Source of the DNA: an uncultured Lachnospiraceae bacterium
GTDB taxonomy: Bacteria > Bacillota > Clostridia > Lachnospirales > Lachnospiraceae
DNA: 64,000 bases
Assembly: GCA_910586095.1 (NCBI GenBank)
Contig: CAJUHQ010000002.1
Location: 1 to 64,000, forward strand
Direction: 5' to 3'
Shown here piece by piece: positions 35,801-44,157 of this stretch. The position numbers and the translations under genes were made by a program. The notes beneath the pieces are model-generated. The model searched no databases and had not been told where the DNA came from. It worked only from the letters and a program-made list of their open reading frames with translations. The stretch's first letter is position 1; every line of letters starts with the position of its first letter.

Positions 35801-36354
35801 GTTTTCTGGTCCGCTATCCCATGATCCTGAAGTTCGAGAAAGTAATTTCCTACTCCAAAACAATCACGATATTTCTGAGCTGCTTTTTTGGCCTCCTGGT
35901 ACAATCCTTTTACAATTAACCGTGGTACTTCTCCAGCTAAACATGCAGACAAAGCTATAATCCCTTCGTGATACTGTTGTAAGACCTCCATATCTACACG
36001 CGGTCTATAGTAATAACCTTCTGTAAATCCCTTGCTCACAATCTTCATTAAATTAGAATATCCTTGGTTATTCTCCGCAAGCAACACTAAATGATGATAT
36101 CGTTCCTCTCCTCCTGTTGTTTCCTTATCAAATCGTGACTCAGGTGCCACATACACTTCACAGCCAAGTATCGGCTTAATCCCATTTGCTTTTGCTTCCT
36201 TATAAAAATCAATCACACCATACATAACACCGTGATCTGTGATTGCGCCGCTATCCATTCCCAACTCTTTTATACGTTTAACATAGTCCTTTATCTTATT
36301 TGAACCATCTAGGAGACTATATTCTGTATGTACATGTAAATGCGTAAATGCCAT
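32899..36354 (-). CDS. dnaE: DNA polymerase III alpha subunit
   Basis: This 1,151-aa DnaE-type replicative polymerase begins with a PHP domain (FTHLHVHTEYSLLDG). The palm catalytic triad region includes GPGRGSAAGS (about 355) and MPDIDIDFCYERR (about 400); SLYRPGPMDF and RRAMSKKK lie in the fingers. A helix-hairpin-helix and an OB domain (IGGMIIDKKIKYTKNNQIMAFVTVEDL) follow. ATG at 36354 has GGGAG five nt upstream. No PolC-type exonuclease insertion is present, so this is the second Firmicute polymerase. Confidence 0.97.
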   Translation of the reverse strand: MAFTHLHVHTEYSLLDGSNKIKDYVKRIKELGMDSGAITDHGVMYGVIDFYKEAKANGIKPILGCEVYVAPESRFDKETTGGEERYHHLVLLAENNQGYSNLMKIVSKGFTEGYYYRPRVDMEVLQQYHEGIIALSACLAGEVPRLIVKGLYQEAKKAAQKYRDCFGVGNYFLELQDHGIADQKTVNAALVRLSKELDIPLVATNDIHYTYAEDEQSHDILLCIQTAKKVSDSDRMRYEGGQYYVKSEMEMRELFPYAQEAITNTALIAQRCNVEIEFGVTKLPKFDVPSGYNSETYLKKLCFDGLQERYPKDDGTLVEKLEYELAVIQKMGYVDYFLIVWDFINWAREHDIPVGPGRGSAAGSIVSYCLHITNIDPIRYGLLFERFLNPERVSMPDIDIDFCYERRQEVIDYVSEKYGHDKVVQIVTFGTMAAKNVIRDVGRVLDLSYNLCDSTAKMIPNEQNKPVSIERALSMNHELRELYEQNEQVHFLIDMCKKLEGLPRHTSMHAAGVVICQKPADEFVPLSRGSDGSITTQFTMTTIEELGLLKMDFLGLRTLTVIHDTVENVERTTGLYIDVDKIDYDDKKVLSSLGTGKTDGVFQLESQGMKNFMKELKPQNLEDVIAGISLYRPGPMDFIPTYIRGKNNHGAVSYACPQLEPILSTTYGCIVYQEQVMQIVRDLGGYTMGRSDLVRRAMSKKKTYVMEQERSNFVNGNEAEGVPGCVSCGISAQVADHIYDTMIDFAKYAFNKSHAACYAVVAYQTAYLKYYYPVEFMAALLTSVIDCSPKVSDYIVVCKNMGISILPPDINEGEAGFSVSNGAIRYALTAIKSVGRPAIDSIVTERRAHGPYQGIKDFMERTLNRGVNKRNIENFIKAGAFDSFGATRKQHMSVYVQIFDEITHSKRGAMAGQMSLLDIVSQEQKEKLEIRFPDVGEYEKGLLLSFEKEVLGFYVSGHPMQEYQSVWERHITAKTSDFYLDEETKTTHVRDNASETIGGMIIDKKIKYTKNNQIMAFVTVEDLVGSIEIVIFPNAYEKYSAKLLDENKVFIEGRVSLEEERDGKLICEKIVLFDEIPKKVWLKFPNISTYTAQEQVLFDAIYHSEGIDSVVIYIEETRQRKTLPPNKNIKADSEMLSRLRGLFGEDNVKVV

Positions 36355-36404
36355 ATGTACTCCCATCTGTGTGTCTAATGTGGATACAAACTAACTATCA
36401 CATC

Positions 36405-36475
36405 AACTTTTGCCCGCCTGCTTTAGCGGACTCTTCACTTCAGGATGGGTGAAATCTTTGATTTCACACTAAACA
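36405..36475 (-). repeat. Family A repeat upstream of dnaE
   Basis: CCGC-CTGCTTTA-GCGG (about 36412-36430), then CAGGATGGGTGAAAT and a GTGAAATC/GATTTCAC hairpin. The 16-bp CAGGATGGGTGAAATT-like block is shared with 32648. The rest of 36355-36650 is AT-rich spacer. Confidence 0.75.
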
Positions 36476-36650
36476 CACGTGTAAATTTTTCTACTACTTT
36501 ATTAAGTTCCTATTTAAAAATCTTAGATTATTGCTTTTGCTATTATCAAGCACCCTTATTTTCTAACCCTCAATATTTGCATTTGTTATATTTCCATCAC
36601 TGTCAATCTCCACCTCTTTCTTCCTTTTCACTCATCCTTATTCGCCCGCA

Positions 36651-39488
36651 TTAGCGAAGAAGCCTTTCTTTGCACGCCTTTGGCAACTTTAAATACGAAA
36701 AACAATCCTTTGTTTTTCTCTTTTCTCCTTTTCTATAAAGCCATCGTCCTCTGTTTAGATACCCTTTGTAGCACACACCTGCCTTGCAATGATAGCATGG
36801 CGATTGCGATATTTGTTTGTTAAAACATTCTTCTGCCATATATTCATTGCCGATGGCCATATAATACCATCCAGCCTCGTCCATACGCTCTGGAAGATAC
36901 ATTTTTACGTTGGCATAAGCTTCTAGATTACCATTGGGATATGCTGTCTGAAAACATGCTAAAAATGCCTGCGCATCTTGTTCTAAGTTATTATCTTGCC
37001 CATCTAAATACTGAATCATTATTCGCTTCTTATACAACTTCATACCAGCTTTTGCAAGTTCTGGTGAAGTCAGAACCAATCGTTCCATATCATAAGTTTC
37101 CATCTGATTTTGCAAGTACTCCCATGCTTTTGACAAGGAAACATTCATCAAAATCCGTGCCACATACACCCACCATTCACACAACTGTACATATTGTTTT
37201 TGCTTGTCATCACAGACATCCTGACTTAAAATATACTCTTGTCCTTCCTTTGCAGCTTCCCATGCTTTCGATATATTTTTGTTAATCCAGTTCGTATACA
37301 CTGTCCATCTGTATAGAGACAGTCTATCTTCAAATGTCATTGATGGGTTTGCCATCAGCCTAGCACGATTTACACACTCCTCCATCTGCGCAGTTTCATT
37401 CTTCCACAGATGAATCTCCGCCTGCACCAGCCATCCTCTCCACGCAGACTCCGAAAAAGTTTCAATCAAATGGTCACTGCAATCCTTAGCTTTCTCAAGT
37501 TGCTCCTCAAACGGGATTTGTGCTCCATTACTAATCAGAATATATTTTGCATACAAATACCACATAAGTGCTGTATCACACCCATTATTCAATGCATCCT
37601 GATATCCTTCTATCCCATTAAAGCCCCATTGCTTACTGCTTATTATTGCCATCATAAACCAAATTGTCGGAGTCCTATAATACTCTGGAATCTCTGCAAG
37701 TACTCGATACGCCTCTATCAATCGCCCAAAGCGCAACAAAAGTTCCGCTAACAAAATTCTATCATATCCGTCATCGCCATCTTTTACCTGTTGTTTCAAA
37801 TACTTTACTGCCTGATCTTGATCTCTTTTTCTAAAATCAATCTCAAAATATCGATATTGATGCCTTATTGACAGTTGAGCGCACACTTCTCCATACACTC
37901 CATACTGCTTGTACAAATACATCCAAATATCTAGATCATTTTTGTCTCTAACTTCTTGTTTGTTTCCCATTGCATAATAATACAATAATAATGGGTTCCA
38001 CTCTGATATATTTTTTGCTGTCACGGGAAGAACTTCGACACATCGAAAACGATCCAGTTGCTTTTGCAGCCATCTTCTCAACACATGATAAGCAAATAGA
38101 GGATCACTTTTTGCGACGCCATTTTGCAAACTTTCGATAAAATATGTATCCTCCTCAGAAAAATAAACCATGTCTTGTGTCTGTTCCAATATTCTATACG
38201 CATTTTTTTGATATTTGTCCCATAGATCCTGTCGATCTAGACCCCATGTCAGATAGACAAATGCCACCATGAAATGTGGGGCATTTTTGTGATATCCTGT
38301 CAATGAACCACTGCGCATAATCCATTCCATGAAAATCTGATAATCTCGTATAACTGTGTTGAAACGATGCAAGAAAAATGAAGCTTCCATATGAATATCA
38401 TATAGTTCTATACACTGCCCGTTTTCTTCTAAAAGTAGTTCTGCATACAACTGAGCCGACTCATAATCCCCAAGAGATAACATACACTGTGCCATCAAAT
38501 AAAGATTATGTTTATACCGCTTGTCAAAAAGAGCAGTCCCCCACGTTTCACACAACTCTTTTTTAAACTTTGCATAAATATTCTCAAGTCCTTCTGCAAC
38601 CCTTAGACATTCCGTCACATTCTGTTTTATATAGTGATAGTCAGCACAGAGAATATAATACTCATATTGCCTATGTTCCAGTATGGCTTGTTTCTTACAG
38701 TCGTCATTGAGCACAATCTGTTCATATTCTTGCAAAACCGAACTTTCTTTTAGATGACAGCACATAGCAAATAGATTCTGTAAACATCGTTTATCCAAGC
38801 TTGGCGATTCTATTCCCAAAACCTGTGTATAATCTAACAAATCCCTAATCTTTTCCATTGTGACATTATGATTTCCCTCATAAAAACATTGGACCACTCG
38901 CCCATATTGTATCTGCCATACAGGAGTCAATACCTCAATGTTACTATCCTCGTACTCTGCCAACTCCCTCGACAAATCACGTGCGTCCATTCCCAACAAC
39001 AGACAAAGTTCTATGCGATCTTTTATGTCATACACCGATTCATAGCCTTTTTCGACCAATTTATTTAATTCATCCAAATACTGTTTTGCATCCTGTTTTT
39101 CATTTTGGTACTCTGAGCGAAACTGCTTATATTGATTTATATAATCATCCACAAACCAGTGTTTGTCTGGCTCATCTTTTACTTGTATTGTCTTTGTTCT
39201 TCTGATATAAAATGAGTCAATACCTCCTACTTGTGGACAAACCACTGAAAAAATCCAATCCTCCTGTAGCCTTTCTAATTCATCTAAAACTATATAGGGA
39301 AGATAGGGATGTTTCTTGATATAATTTTCTAATAGCTTTCTTGTCTTTTCATAATTATAAATTGGATCTGTCAACAGTGTTCTCCAACAAGCAACGTCTT
39401 TTCTAGTATCCAAATTCTTATATACACAATGGATCTCTTTCAACCACTGTTTTTGTTGCATCCGAATCCAATCTCTACTTTCATCCAT
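36651..39488 (-). CDS. Large helical-repeat protein, J-protein C-terminal-like
   Basis: This 945-aa protein is mainly helical and TPR-like, rich in Trp, Tyr and Gln. Its N-terminal part (W(L)KEIHCVYKNLDTRKDVACWRTLLTDPIY...LLENYIKKHPYLPYIVLDEL) resembles the segment after the J domain in certain Firmicute DnaJ-like membrane proteins, but no J domain (HPD) is present. Later repeats such as ...YILISNGAQIPFEEQLEKAK and EMGWYYMAIGNEYMAEECFNK-like units are TPR-like. No signal or membrane helix is seen. Function is unknown, perhaps a cytoplasmic scaffold. Confidence 0.6.
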   Translation of the reverse strand: MDESRDWIRMQQKQWLKEIHCVYKNLDTRKDVACWRTLLTDPIYNYEKTRKLLENYIKKHPYLPYIVLDELERLQEDWIFSVVCPQVGGIDSFYIRRTKTIQVKDEPDKHWFVDDYINQYKQFRSEYQNEKQDAKQYLDELNKLVEKGYESVYDIKDRIELCLLLGMDARDLSRELAEYEDSNIEVLTPVWQIQYGRVVQCFYEGNHNVTMEKIRDLLDYTQVLGIESPSLDKRCLQNLFAMCCHLKESSVLQEYEQIVLNDDCKKQAILEHRQYEYYILCADYHYIKQNVTECLRVAEGLENIYAKFKKELCETWGTALFDKRYKHNLYLMAQCMLSLGDYESAQLYAELLLEENGQCIELYDIHMEASFFLHRFNTVIRDYQIFMEWIMRSGSLTGYHKNAPHFMVAFVYLTWGLDRQDLWDKYQKNAYRILEQTQDMVYFSEEDTYFIESLQNGVAKSDPLFAYHVLRRWLQKQLDRFRCVEVLPVTAKNISEWNPLLLYYYAMGNKQEVRDKNDLDIWMYLYKQYGVYGEVCAQLSIRHQYRYFEIDFRKRDQDQAVKYLKQQVKDGDDGYDRILLAELLLRFGRLIEAYRVLAEIPEYYRTPTIWFMMAIISSKQWGFNGIEGYQDALNNGCDTALMWYLYAKYILISNGAQIPFEEQLEKAKDCSDHLIETFSESAWRGWLVQAEIHLWKNETAQMEECVNRARLMANPSMTFEDRLSLYRWTVYTNWINKNISKAWEAAKEGQEYILSQDVCDDKQKQYVQLCEWWVYVARILMNVSLSKAWEYLQNQMETYDMERLVLTSPELAKAGMKLYKKRIMIQYLDGQDNNLEQDAQAFLACFQTAYPNGNLEAYANVKMYLPERMDEAGWYYMAIGNEYMAEECFNKQISQSPCYHCKAGVCYKGYLNRGRWLYRKGEKRKTKDCFSYLKLPKACKERLLR

Positions 39489-39782
39489 CTCTTTTTATCC
39501 TTTATTTCTTCTTGCAAAAACTTATTTTATTATTTTTGCATAAGACTATATACAACCCTTATCTGTGCCCTCAAAATAGAGTTTATAACCACTCTTATTA
39601 GTGTTATTATATTGGTTTTGTATTGAAAAATCAATGATGTTTATAAAGATCACGTGTTTGTCGAAATGTCTTTTTATGATCCATAATTTGTAAAAATAGA
39701 TTTAGCTTTCCATGTTTTGTTGTGATCTATGAAAAAATATTCATAATAATGAAATAATTATAAAGATTTCTTTGAAAATAAT

Positions 39783-39811
39783 TAGACAAAAGCGCCAAAA
39801 GGGCTTATAAT
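39783..39811 (+). promoter_or_regulatory. Promoter and long leader of the chemoreceptor gene
   Basis: TAGACA (39783-39788), 17 bp, TATAAT (39806-39811). The leader of about 360 nt contains a large hairpin TGTGCTAG ... CTAGCACA (39852-39894) with inner AAG/CTT pairing. It fits no riboswitch I know. Bases 39489-39782 show no gene. Confidence 0.75.
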
Positions 39812-40175
39812 GAGTTATGAAGTTATCTAGACAGATAATGTGTGATTTATGTGCTAGACAAGTTTTCTTTTAATCTTGTATTACTAGCACATTGATACTA
39901 ACACTATCCTGTTTTTATTGCCTTTATTCTGTGGTCTCTTATGAATTTGGAAGCGATACTTACAATACATCAATCAGACAGCCTGTTTTGTGCATTGATA
40001 TTACAATCGCTGTTAGAACAATTATCACTGATACTCTTTAGGAGGCTATAAAAAGGCAGGCTACTATTTATTAAGGCGCATATCATTATAAAGAGGGGTG
40101 ATCTGTAGGAGCGATACATATGGAAAGACGACAAAATCTATCTTTAAGACTACAAATTATGAGGAGACAAACGCT

Positions 40176-41876
40176 ATGTTAAAAAAATTGAACCAACTAC
40201 ATATTCAACCTAGGCTGATGCGGGCCTTTATTATGATAGCTGGCCTTTTGGCAACTGTTGCAACAATCGGTCTTGTAACAATGATTGTACTTTCTACCAC
40301 CTATTCAGCTTCTTTGACAGACTATGGATTTGCGCAGGGTGATATCGGAAGAGTTATGGCACAGTTTGCAGACACTCGTTCTGCACTTCGCGGAGTGATT
40401 GGCTATGATGATCAAGATGCCATTGACACACTAATGGAAAACCATGACAACTATAAGTCTGAATTTACACGAGAGTTTGCTGAACTTGAAAGTACTATGG
40501 TTACAGCAGCCAACAAAACCTTATATCAGGATCTGGAAATCAAACTTGACAGCTATTGGAAATTAGAGCAAGAAATCTTAACATTGGGGAACACTACTGA
40601 TCCTGAACGATGCCATGCAGCACAGGAGATGGCAATCAATGATTTAATGCCTCAATATGAAGCTATTTATGATGAACTAACTCAAATTATGGATATTAAG
40701 GTGGAGCGTGGTCACACCCTCTCTGTTACTCTTGGTATTATTAGTACTGTACTTGCCATTTTCATTGGAGTTGTCATCCTTATCTCCATTGGTTTAGCAT
40801 TATCTGTGAGCAAGTCTATTGCAAAGAGCATCTCTGTTCCTCTGTCACAGATTATGAATCGTTTAGATACCTTTGCCAAAGGAGATTTAACTTCACCGTT
40901 CCCTACAGTCGAAACAAAGGATGAACTTGCAGACATGGTTAATATGACTATTAATATGGCAGCAACATTACAATTTATTATCACAGATGTAAAAAACATC
41001 TTAAACTATATGGCTTCTGGTGATTTTACAGTAACAAGTAAAGATAAATCAAAGTACATGGGCGATTTCGACGCTGTTTTAGTGGCTATGTCTGATCTTA
41101 AGGCTCAAATGGTTGATACTTTGCAATCTGTAGGCGAGGCATCTTCACAAGTAGCAGCAGGTGCAAGCAACTTGTCTGATGCTGCACAGAACCTCGCAGA
41201 GGGTGCAACAGACCAGGCAGGCGCTGTTGAAGAAATGCAGGCAACTATTACCACTATTACTGATGACATTAGAACTACTGCAAACCATGCAGAGGAATCC
41301 TATAACCAAGCCCAGAAGTATGCGATTGAAGCAGAACACAGCCACACTGAAATGCAGGCAATGATGGATGCAATGGCACGAATCAGCGATGCATCTCAGA
41401 AAGTTGGAAACATTATTTCTGAGATTGAAGACATTGCTTCTCAGACCAATCTTCTATCTCTAAATGCTTCTATTGAAGCAGCGCGTGCAGGTGAGGCCGG
41501 CAAGGGCTTCGCTGTTGTTGCAGACCAAATTCGTCAATTAGCAGAACAGAGTGCACATTCTGCTGCGGAAACTAGAACATTGATTGAGACTTCTCTTAAT
41601 GCTATTGCAGCAGGCAGCAAAACGGTAGATGTTGTGAACTCTTCTATTGACCGTGTTTTGGAAGGTATCGGAACCATCGCAAATTCTTCTAAAAACATTA
41701 GTGAAATGGCTACTGCTCAGGCTGAAGCAATGCATCAGGCTGAATTGGGTGTCAATCAGATTTCAGAAGTTGTTCAGTCAAATTCTGCTACAGCAGAGGA
41801 AACTTCCGCTACAAGTGAGGAGTTATCTGCTCAAGCACTGACATTAGATTCACTTATTAGCAAATTCCACTATTAA
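40176..41876 (+). CDS. Methyl-accepting chemotaxis protein
   Basis: This 566-aa receptor has TM1 (about 15-40), an extracytoplasmic four-helix-bundle sensor (about 40-188) with no known ligand motif, TM2 (about 190-215), HAMP (216-270), and the MCP signalling domain, with the tip [38 protein letters not shown] near residue 430. It passes ligand signals to CheA/CheW. ATG at 40176 follows GAGGAGA; a longer frame from 40098 is not supported. No other che gene is near. Confidence 0.93.
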   Translation: MLKKLNQLHIQPRLMRAFIMIAGLLATVATIGLVTMIVLSTTYSASLTDYGFAQGDIGRVMAQFADTRSALRGVIGYDDQDAIDTLMENHDNYKSEFTREFAELESTMVTAANKTLYQDLEIKLDSYWKLEQEILTLGNTTDPERCHAAQEMAINDLMPQYEAIYDELTQIMDIKVERGHTLSVTLGIISTVLAIFIGVVILISIGLALSVSKSIAKSISVPLSQIMNRLDTFAKGDLTSPFPTVETKDELADMVNMTINMAATLQFIITDVKNILNYMASGDFTVTSKDKSKYMGDFDAVLVAMSDLKAQMVDTLQSVGEASSQVAAGASNLSDAAQNLAEGATDQAGAVEEMQATITTITDDIRTTANHAEESYNQAQKYAIEAEHSHTEMQAMMDAMARISDASQKVGNIISEIEDIASQTNLLSLNASIEAARAGEAGKGFAVVADQIRQLAEQSAHSAAETRTLIETSLNAIAAGSKTVDVVNSSIDRVLEGIGTIANSSKNISEMATAQAEAMHQAELGVNQISEVVQSNSATAEETSATSEELSAQALTLDSLISKFHY

Positions 41877-41883
41877 AAATACA

Positions 41884-41917
41884 AAGGGCTGCCACAGTAT
41901 CACACTCTGGCAGCCTT
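41884..41917 (+). terminator. Terminator after the chemoreceptor gene
   Basis: GGCTGCCA and TGGCAGCC form the stem (one bulged G outside), followed by TTGCTTTCCTTT. Confidence 0.75.
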
Positions 41918-42018
41918 GCTTTCCTTTAGTAACTATTCATCTATACCACGCACTTTGCTGCGTATGTGTCAGTATCTGCCACATACGCTTATCTTTATCC
42001 TTAGGAGATTGTATTATT

Positions 42019-42879
42019 ATGAGTTTTAATTTGAAAAAAGATGGAAAACGAATTGTCGTCATCTGCATTGCTTCTGCAATTATGGCATTAAACATCAAGT
42101 CCTTTGTGCGAACAGGTGGACTTTTTCCTGGCGGAGCTACAGGTCTAACGCTTCTTATACAAAGAAGTTTTGAACTATTTTTTCAGATTAATCTTCCCTA
42201 TACCCTTATTAATCTACTGCTAAACCTTGTTCCTATTTACATAGGCTTTCGATTTATTGGCAAAAAATTTACATTGTTCTCCTGTGTTACCATTATGCTC
42301 ACCAACATTCTTACAGACGCAATTCCCGTTTTTGCCATCACATATGACACTTTGCTAATCAGCGTGTTTGGTGGTATGCTTAACGGTTTGGCCGTAAGTA
42401 TGTGCCTGTTACAAAATGCCACTACAGGTGGTACCGATTTTATTGGAATTTATTTGTCTCAGAAAAATGGTATCGATTCCTTTAATCTAATATTGGGCTT
42501 CAATGTGATTATTCTAGCTGTAGCAGGCTTATTATTTGGATGGGATAAAGCTCTTTATTCGATTATCTTCCAGTTTTCCTCCACACAGATTATGCATGTG
42601 CTATACAAACAATATCAGCAAAACACACTTTTGGTGGTAACGCATAAACCAGAGGAAGTCTATCAGGTAATCACTTCCACCAGTAACCACAGTGCTACTA
42701 TGGTAAACGGTGAGGGAGGATTTGAACGTCAAAAGTGTAAGATCGTATACTCTGTCGTATCACAAGCAGAGTGCAAACCCGTCGTGAAAGCAATCAAGCA
42801 AGTTGATCCTTCTGCATTTGTAAATGTCATTCGAACAGACCAGATTTCAGGGCGTTTTTATCAAAAACCTCATGACTGA
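42019..42879 (+). CDS. YitT family membrane protein
   Basis: This 286-aa protein has five to six predicted membrane helices in residues 12-180 (e.g. IVVICIASAIMALNIKSF, GGLFPGGATGLTLLIQ, GTDFIGIYLSQKNG), followed by a cytoplasmic DUF2179 domain (about 200-280: LLVVTHKPEEVYQVITSTSNHSATMVNGEGGF). This is the YitT/DUF161 family, whose transport substrate is not established. A GGAG ribosome site precedes ATG. Single-gene unit with a strong terminator. Confidence 0.92.
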   Translation: MSFNLKKDGKRIVVICIASAIMALNIKSFVRTGGLFPGGATGLTLLIQRSFELFFQINLPYTLINLLLNLVPIYIGFRFIGKKFTLFSCVTIMLTNILTDAIPVFAITYDTLLISVFGGMLNGLAVSMCLLQNATTGGTDFIGIYLSQKNGIDSFNLILGFNVIILAVAGLLFGWDKALYSIIFQFSSTQIMHVLYKQYQQNTLLVVTHKPEEVYQVITSTSNHSATMVNGEGGFERQKCKIVYSVVSQAECKPVVKAIKQVDPSAFVNVIRTDQISGRFYQKPHD

Positions 42880-42901
42880 TTTTTCCTTTGTCTATCAATA
42901 A

Positions 42902-42943
42902 AAAGCTGTTACAAAGATTCTTATGTGTCTTTGTAACAGCTTT
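42902..42943. terminator. Strong bidirectional terminator
   Basis: A 16-bp perfect stem, AAAGCTGTTACAAAGA / TCTTTGTAACAGCTTT, with a 10-nt loop lies between the converging YitT and metallophosphoesterase genes. Confidence 0.92.
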
Positions 42944-42949
42944 ACTTTT

Positions 42950-44062
42950 TTATTTAGGTACAATATGAATGATTCCAATCGTTCCACGAAAAGCCGGAGA
43001 AAAAATATGTTGTGAAACCTGTTCCGACAACTTCCCATCCCATGACGCATGCAAGTGTCCTGCAAGAACTTGTTCTACAATAGTATCCTTGTCATAGATC
43101 AACTCCAAATATTGTTGTGTAATTACATTAGGCTGAAACTGTTTACTCTCTTGGCTCCAGTAATAGATTTTACCCCGCTCCTGCATAGAAAGCTCTGCCA
43201 AAGAATCGTCCATGCGTGATTCATAGGGAACATGTGTGACCATAATCACAGGCTTTCCACGTGAATATACATCTTTTACCATATTCAAATAATACTCTGG
43301 CATATCCTTTGTAGAGTGGTCAATCCCCAACACAATAAAATCATTTCTGTCCCAAAATTTATTAGAAATCTGATCTTCATCAATTGTCTGGTGCAAGGTA
43401 CGCGCCTCTGTCTCTGTAAAAAATATTCCGCCATAATAGGCGCCATAATCATGATCTGCACGAATATAGATATAAGGGATATGCAAATTGTCCAATCCTT
43501 CTTTGATAAGTGCGATATTGGAATTGCTACAATAGTCCATGATATCCCCACCAAAAATAACTCCATCAAACGCATTGTAATTCAAATACTTTACAATTTC
43601 TGGCCACAAGTCCTCTGCGTGAACACCATCTTCTGTAATAGCCAACTCCTCATAGCGCTGATGAATGGCATCTAAATACTCTACATGAACATCTCCTAAA
43701 AGCTCTCCTGACTCATGATCGCTTATCAGGTGTAAATCACTTACCCATGCCAATGTATACTCCTTGCTAAGTCCTTCTATAGTGATGGTTACTTCCTCTG
43801 TGGTAAACTCATATTCTGGCTCTGGATATAGGATTGATTCTTCCTCACTAGAAGTCTCCTGTGTTGTCTCACTTTCCTCCTGTGGCATCTCAGTGTTTGG
43901 TACTGTGCTTTCCTCATTGTTGAGCGCAGGTGCATCTGTGTTCCCCTCATTCTTGCCATACAGATACAACCCTGCTAATATCAGAATAACTAGTGTAAGT
44001 AGAACAAAAATTGCGCGAAAATCATTGTTATTTTTCCCCATATCTTTTTGGTTGTTCTGCAT
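42950..44062 (-). CDS. Membrane-anchored metallophosphoesterase
   Basis: This 370-aa protein has a short cytoplasmic start, one membrane helix (about 17-36), an acidic Thr/Glu/Ser-rich stalk (40-85) and an external calcineurin-like phosphoesterase domain (about 100-365). Metal-site motifs are WVSDLHLI, GGDIMDY, RADHD (usual GNHD), THVPYE and AGHLHASWDG. Substrate unknown; wall or nucleotide phosphoesters are possible. It is the last gene in the direction of the secretion locus (95-nt gap from the zinc-ribbon gene), so it might belong to it. Confidence 0.85.
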   Translation of the reverse strand: MQNNQKDMGKNNNDFRAIFVLLTLVILILAGLYLYGKNEGNTDAPALNNEESTVPNTEMPQEESETTQETSSEEESILYPEPEYEFTTEEVTITIEGLSKEYTLAWVSDLHLISDHESGELLGDVHVEYLDAIHQRYEELAITEDGVHAEDLWPEIVKYLNYNAFDGVIFGGDIMDYCSNSNIALIKEGLDNLHIPYIYIRADHDYGAYYGGIFFTETEARTLHQTIDEDQISNKFWDRNDFIVLGIDHSTKDMPEYYLNMVKDVYSRGKPVIMVTHVPYESRMDDSLAELSMQERGKIYYWSQESKQFQPNVITQQYLELIYDKDTIVEQVLAGHLHASWDGKLSEQVSQHIFSPAFRGTIGIIHIVPK

Positions 44063-44157
44063 TGCTTACCCTTTCATTGACTTTATATTTCCCTATACTA
44101 CTTAATCCCAATCTTTGTAGTCTGCACTTTATAATGTACTGCAAATTGTATCACACA

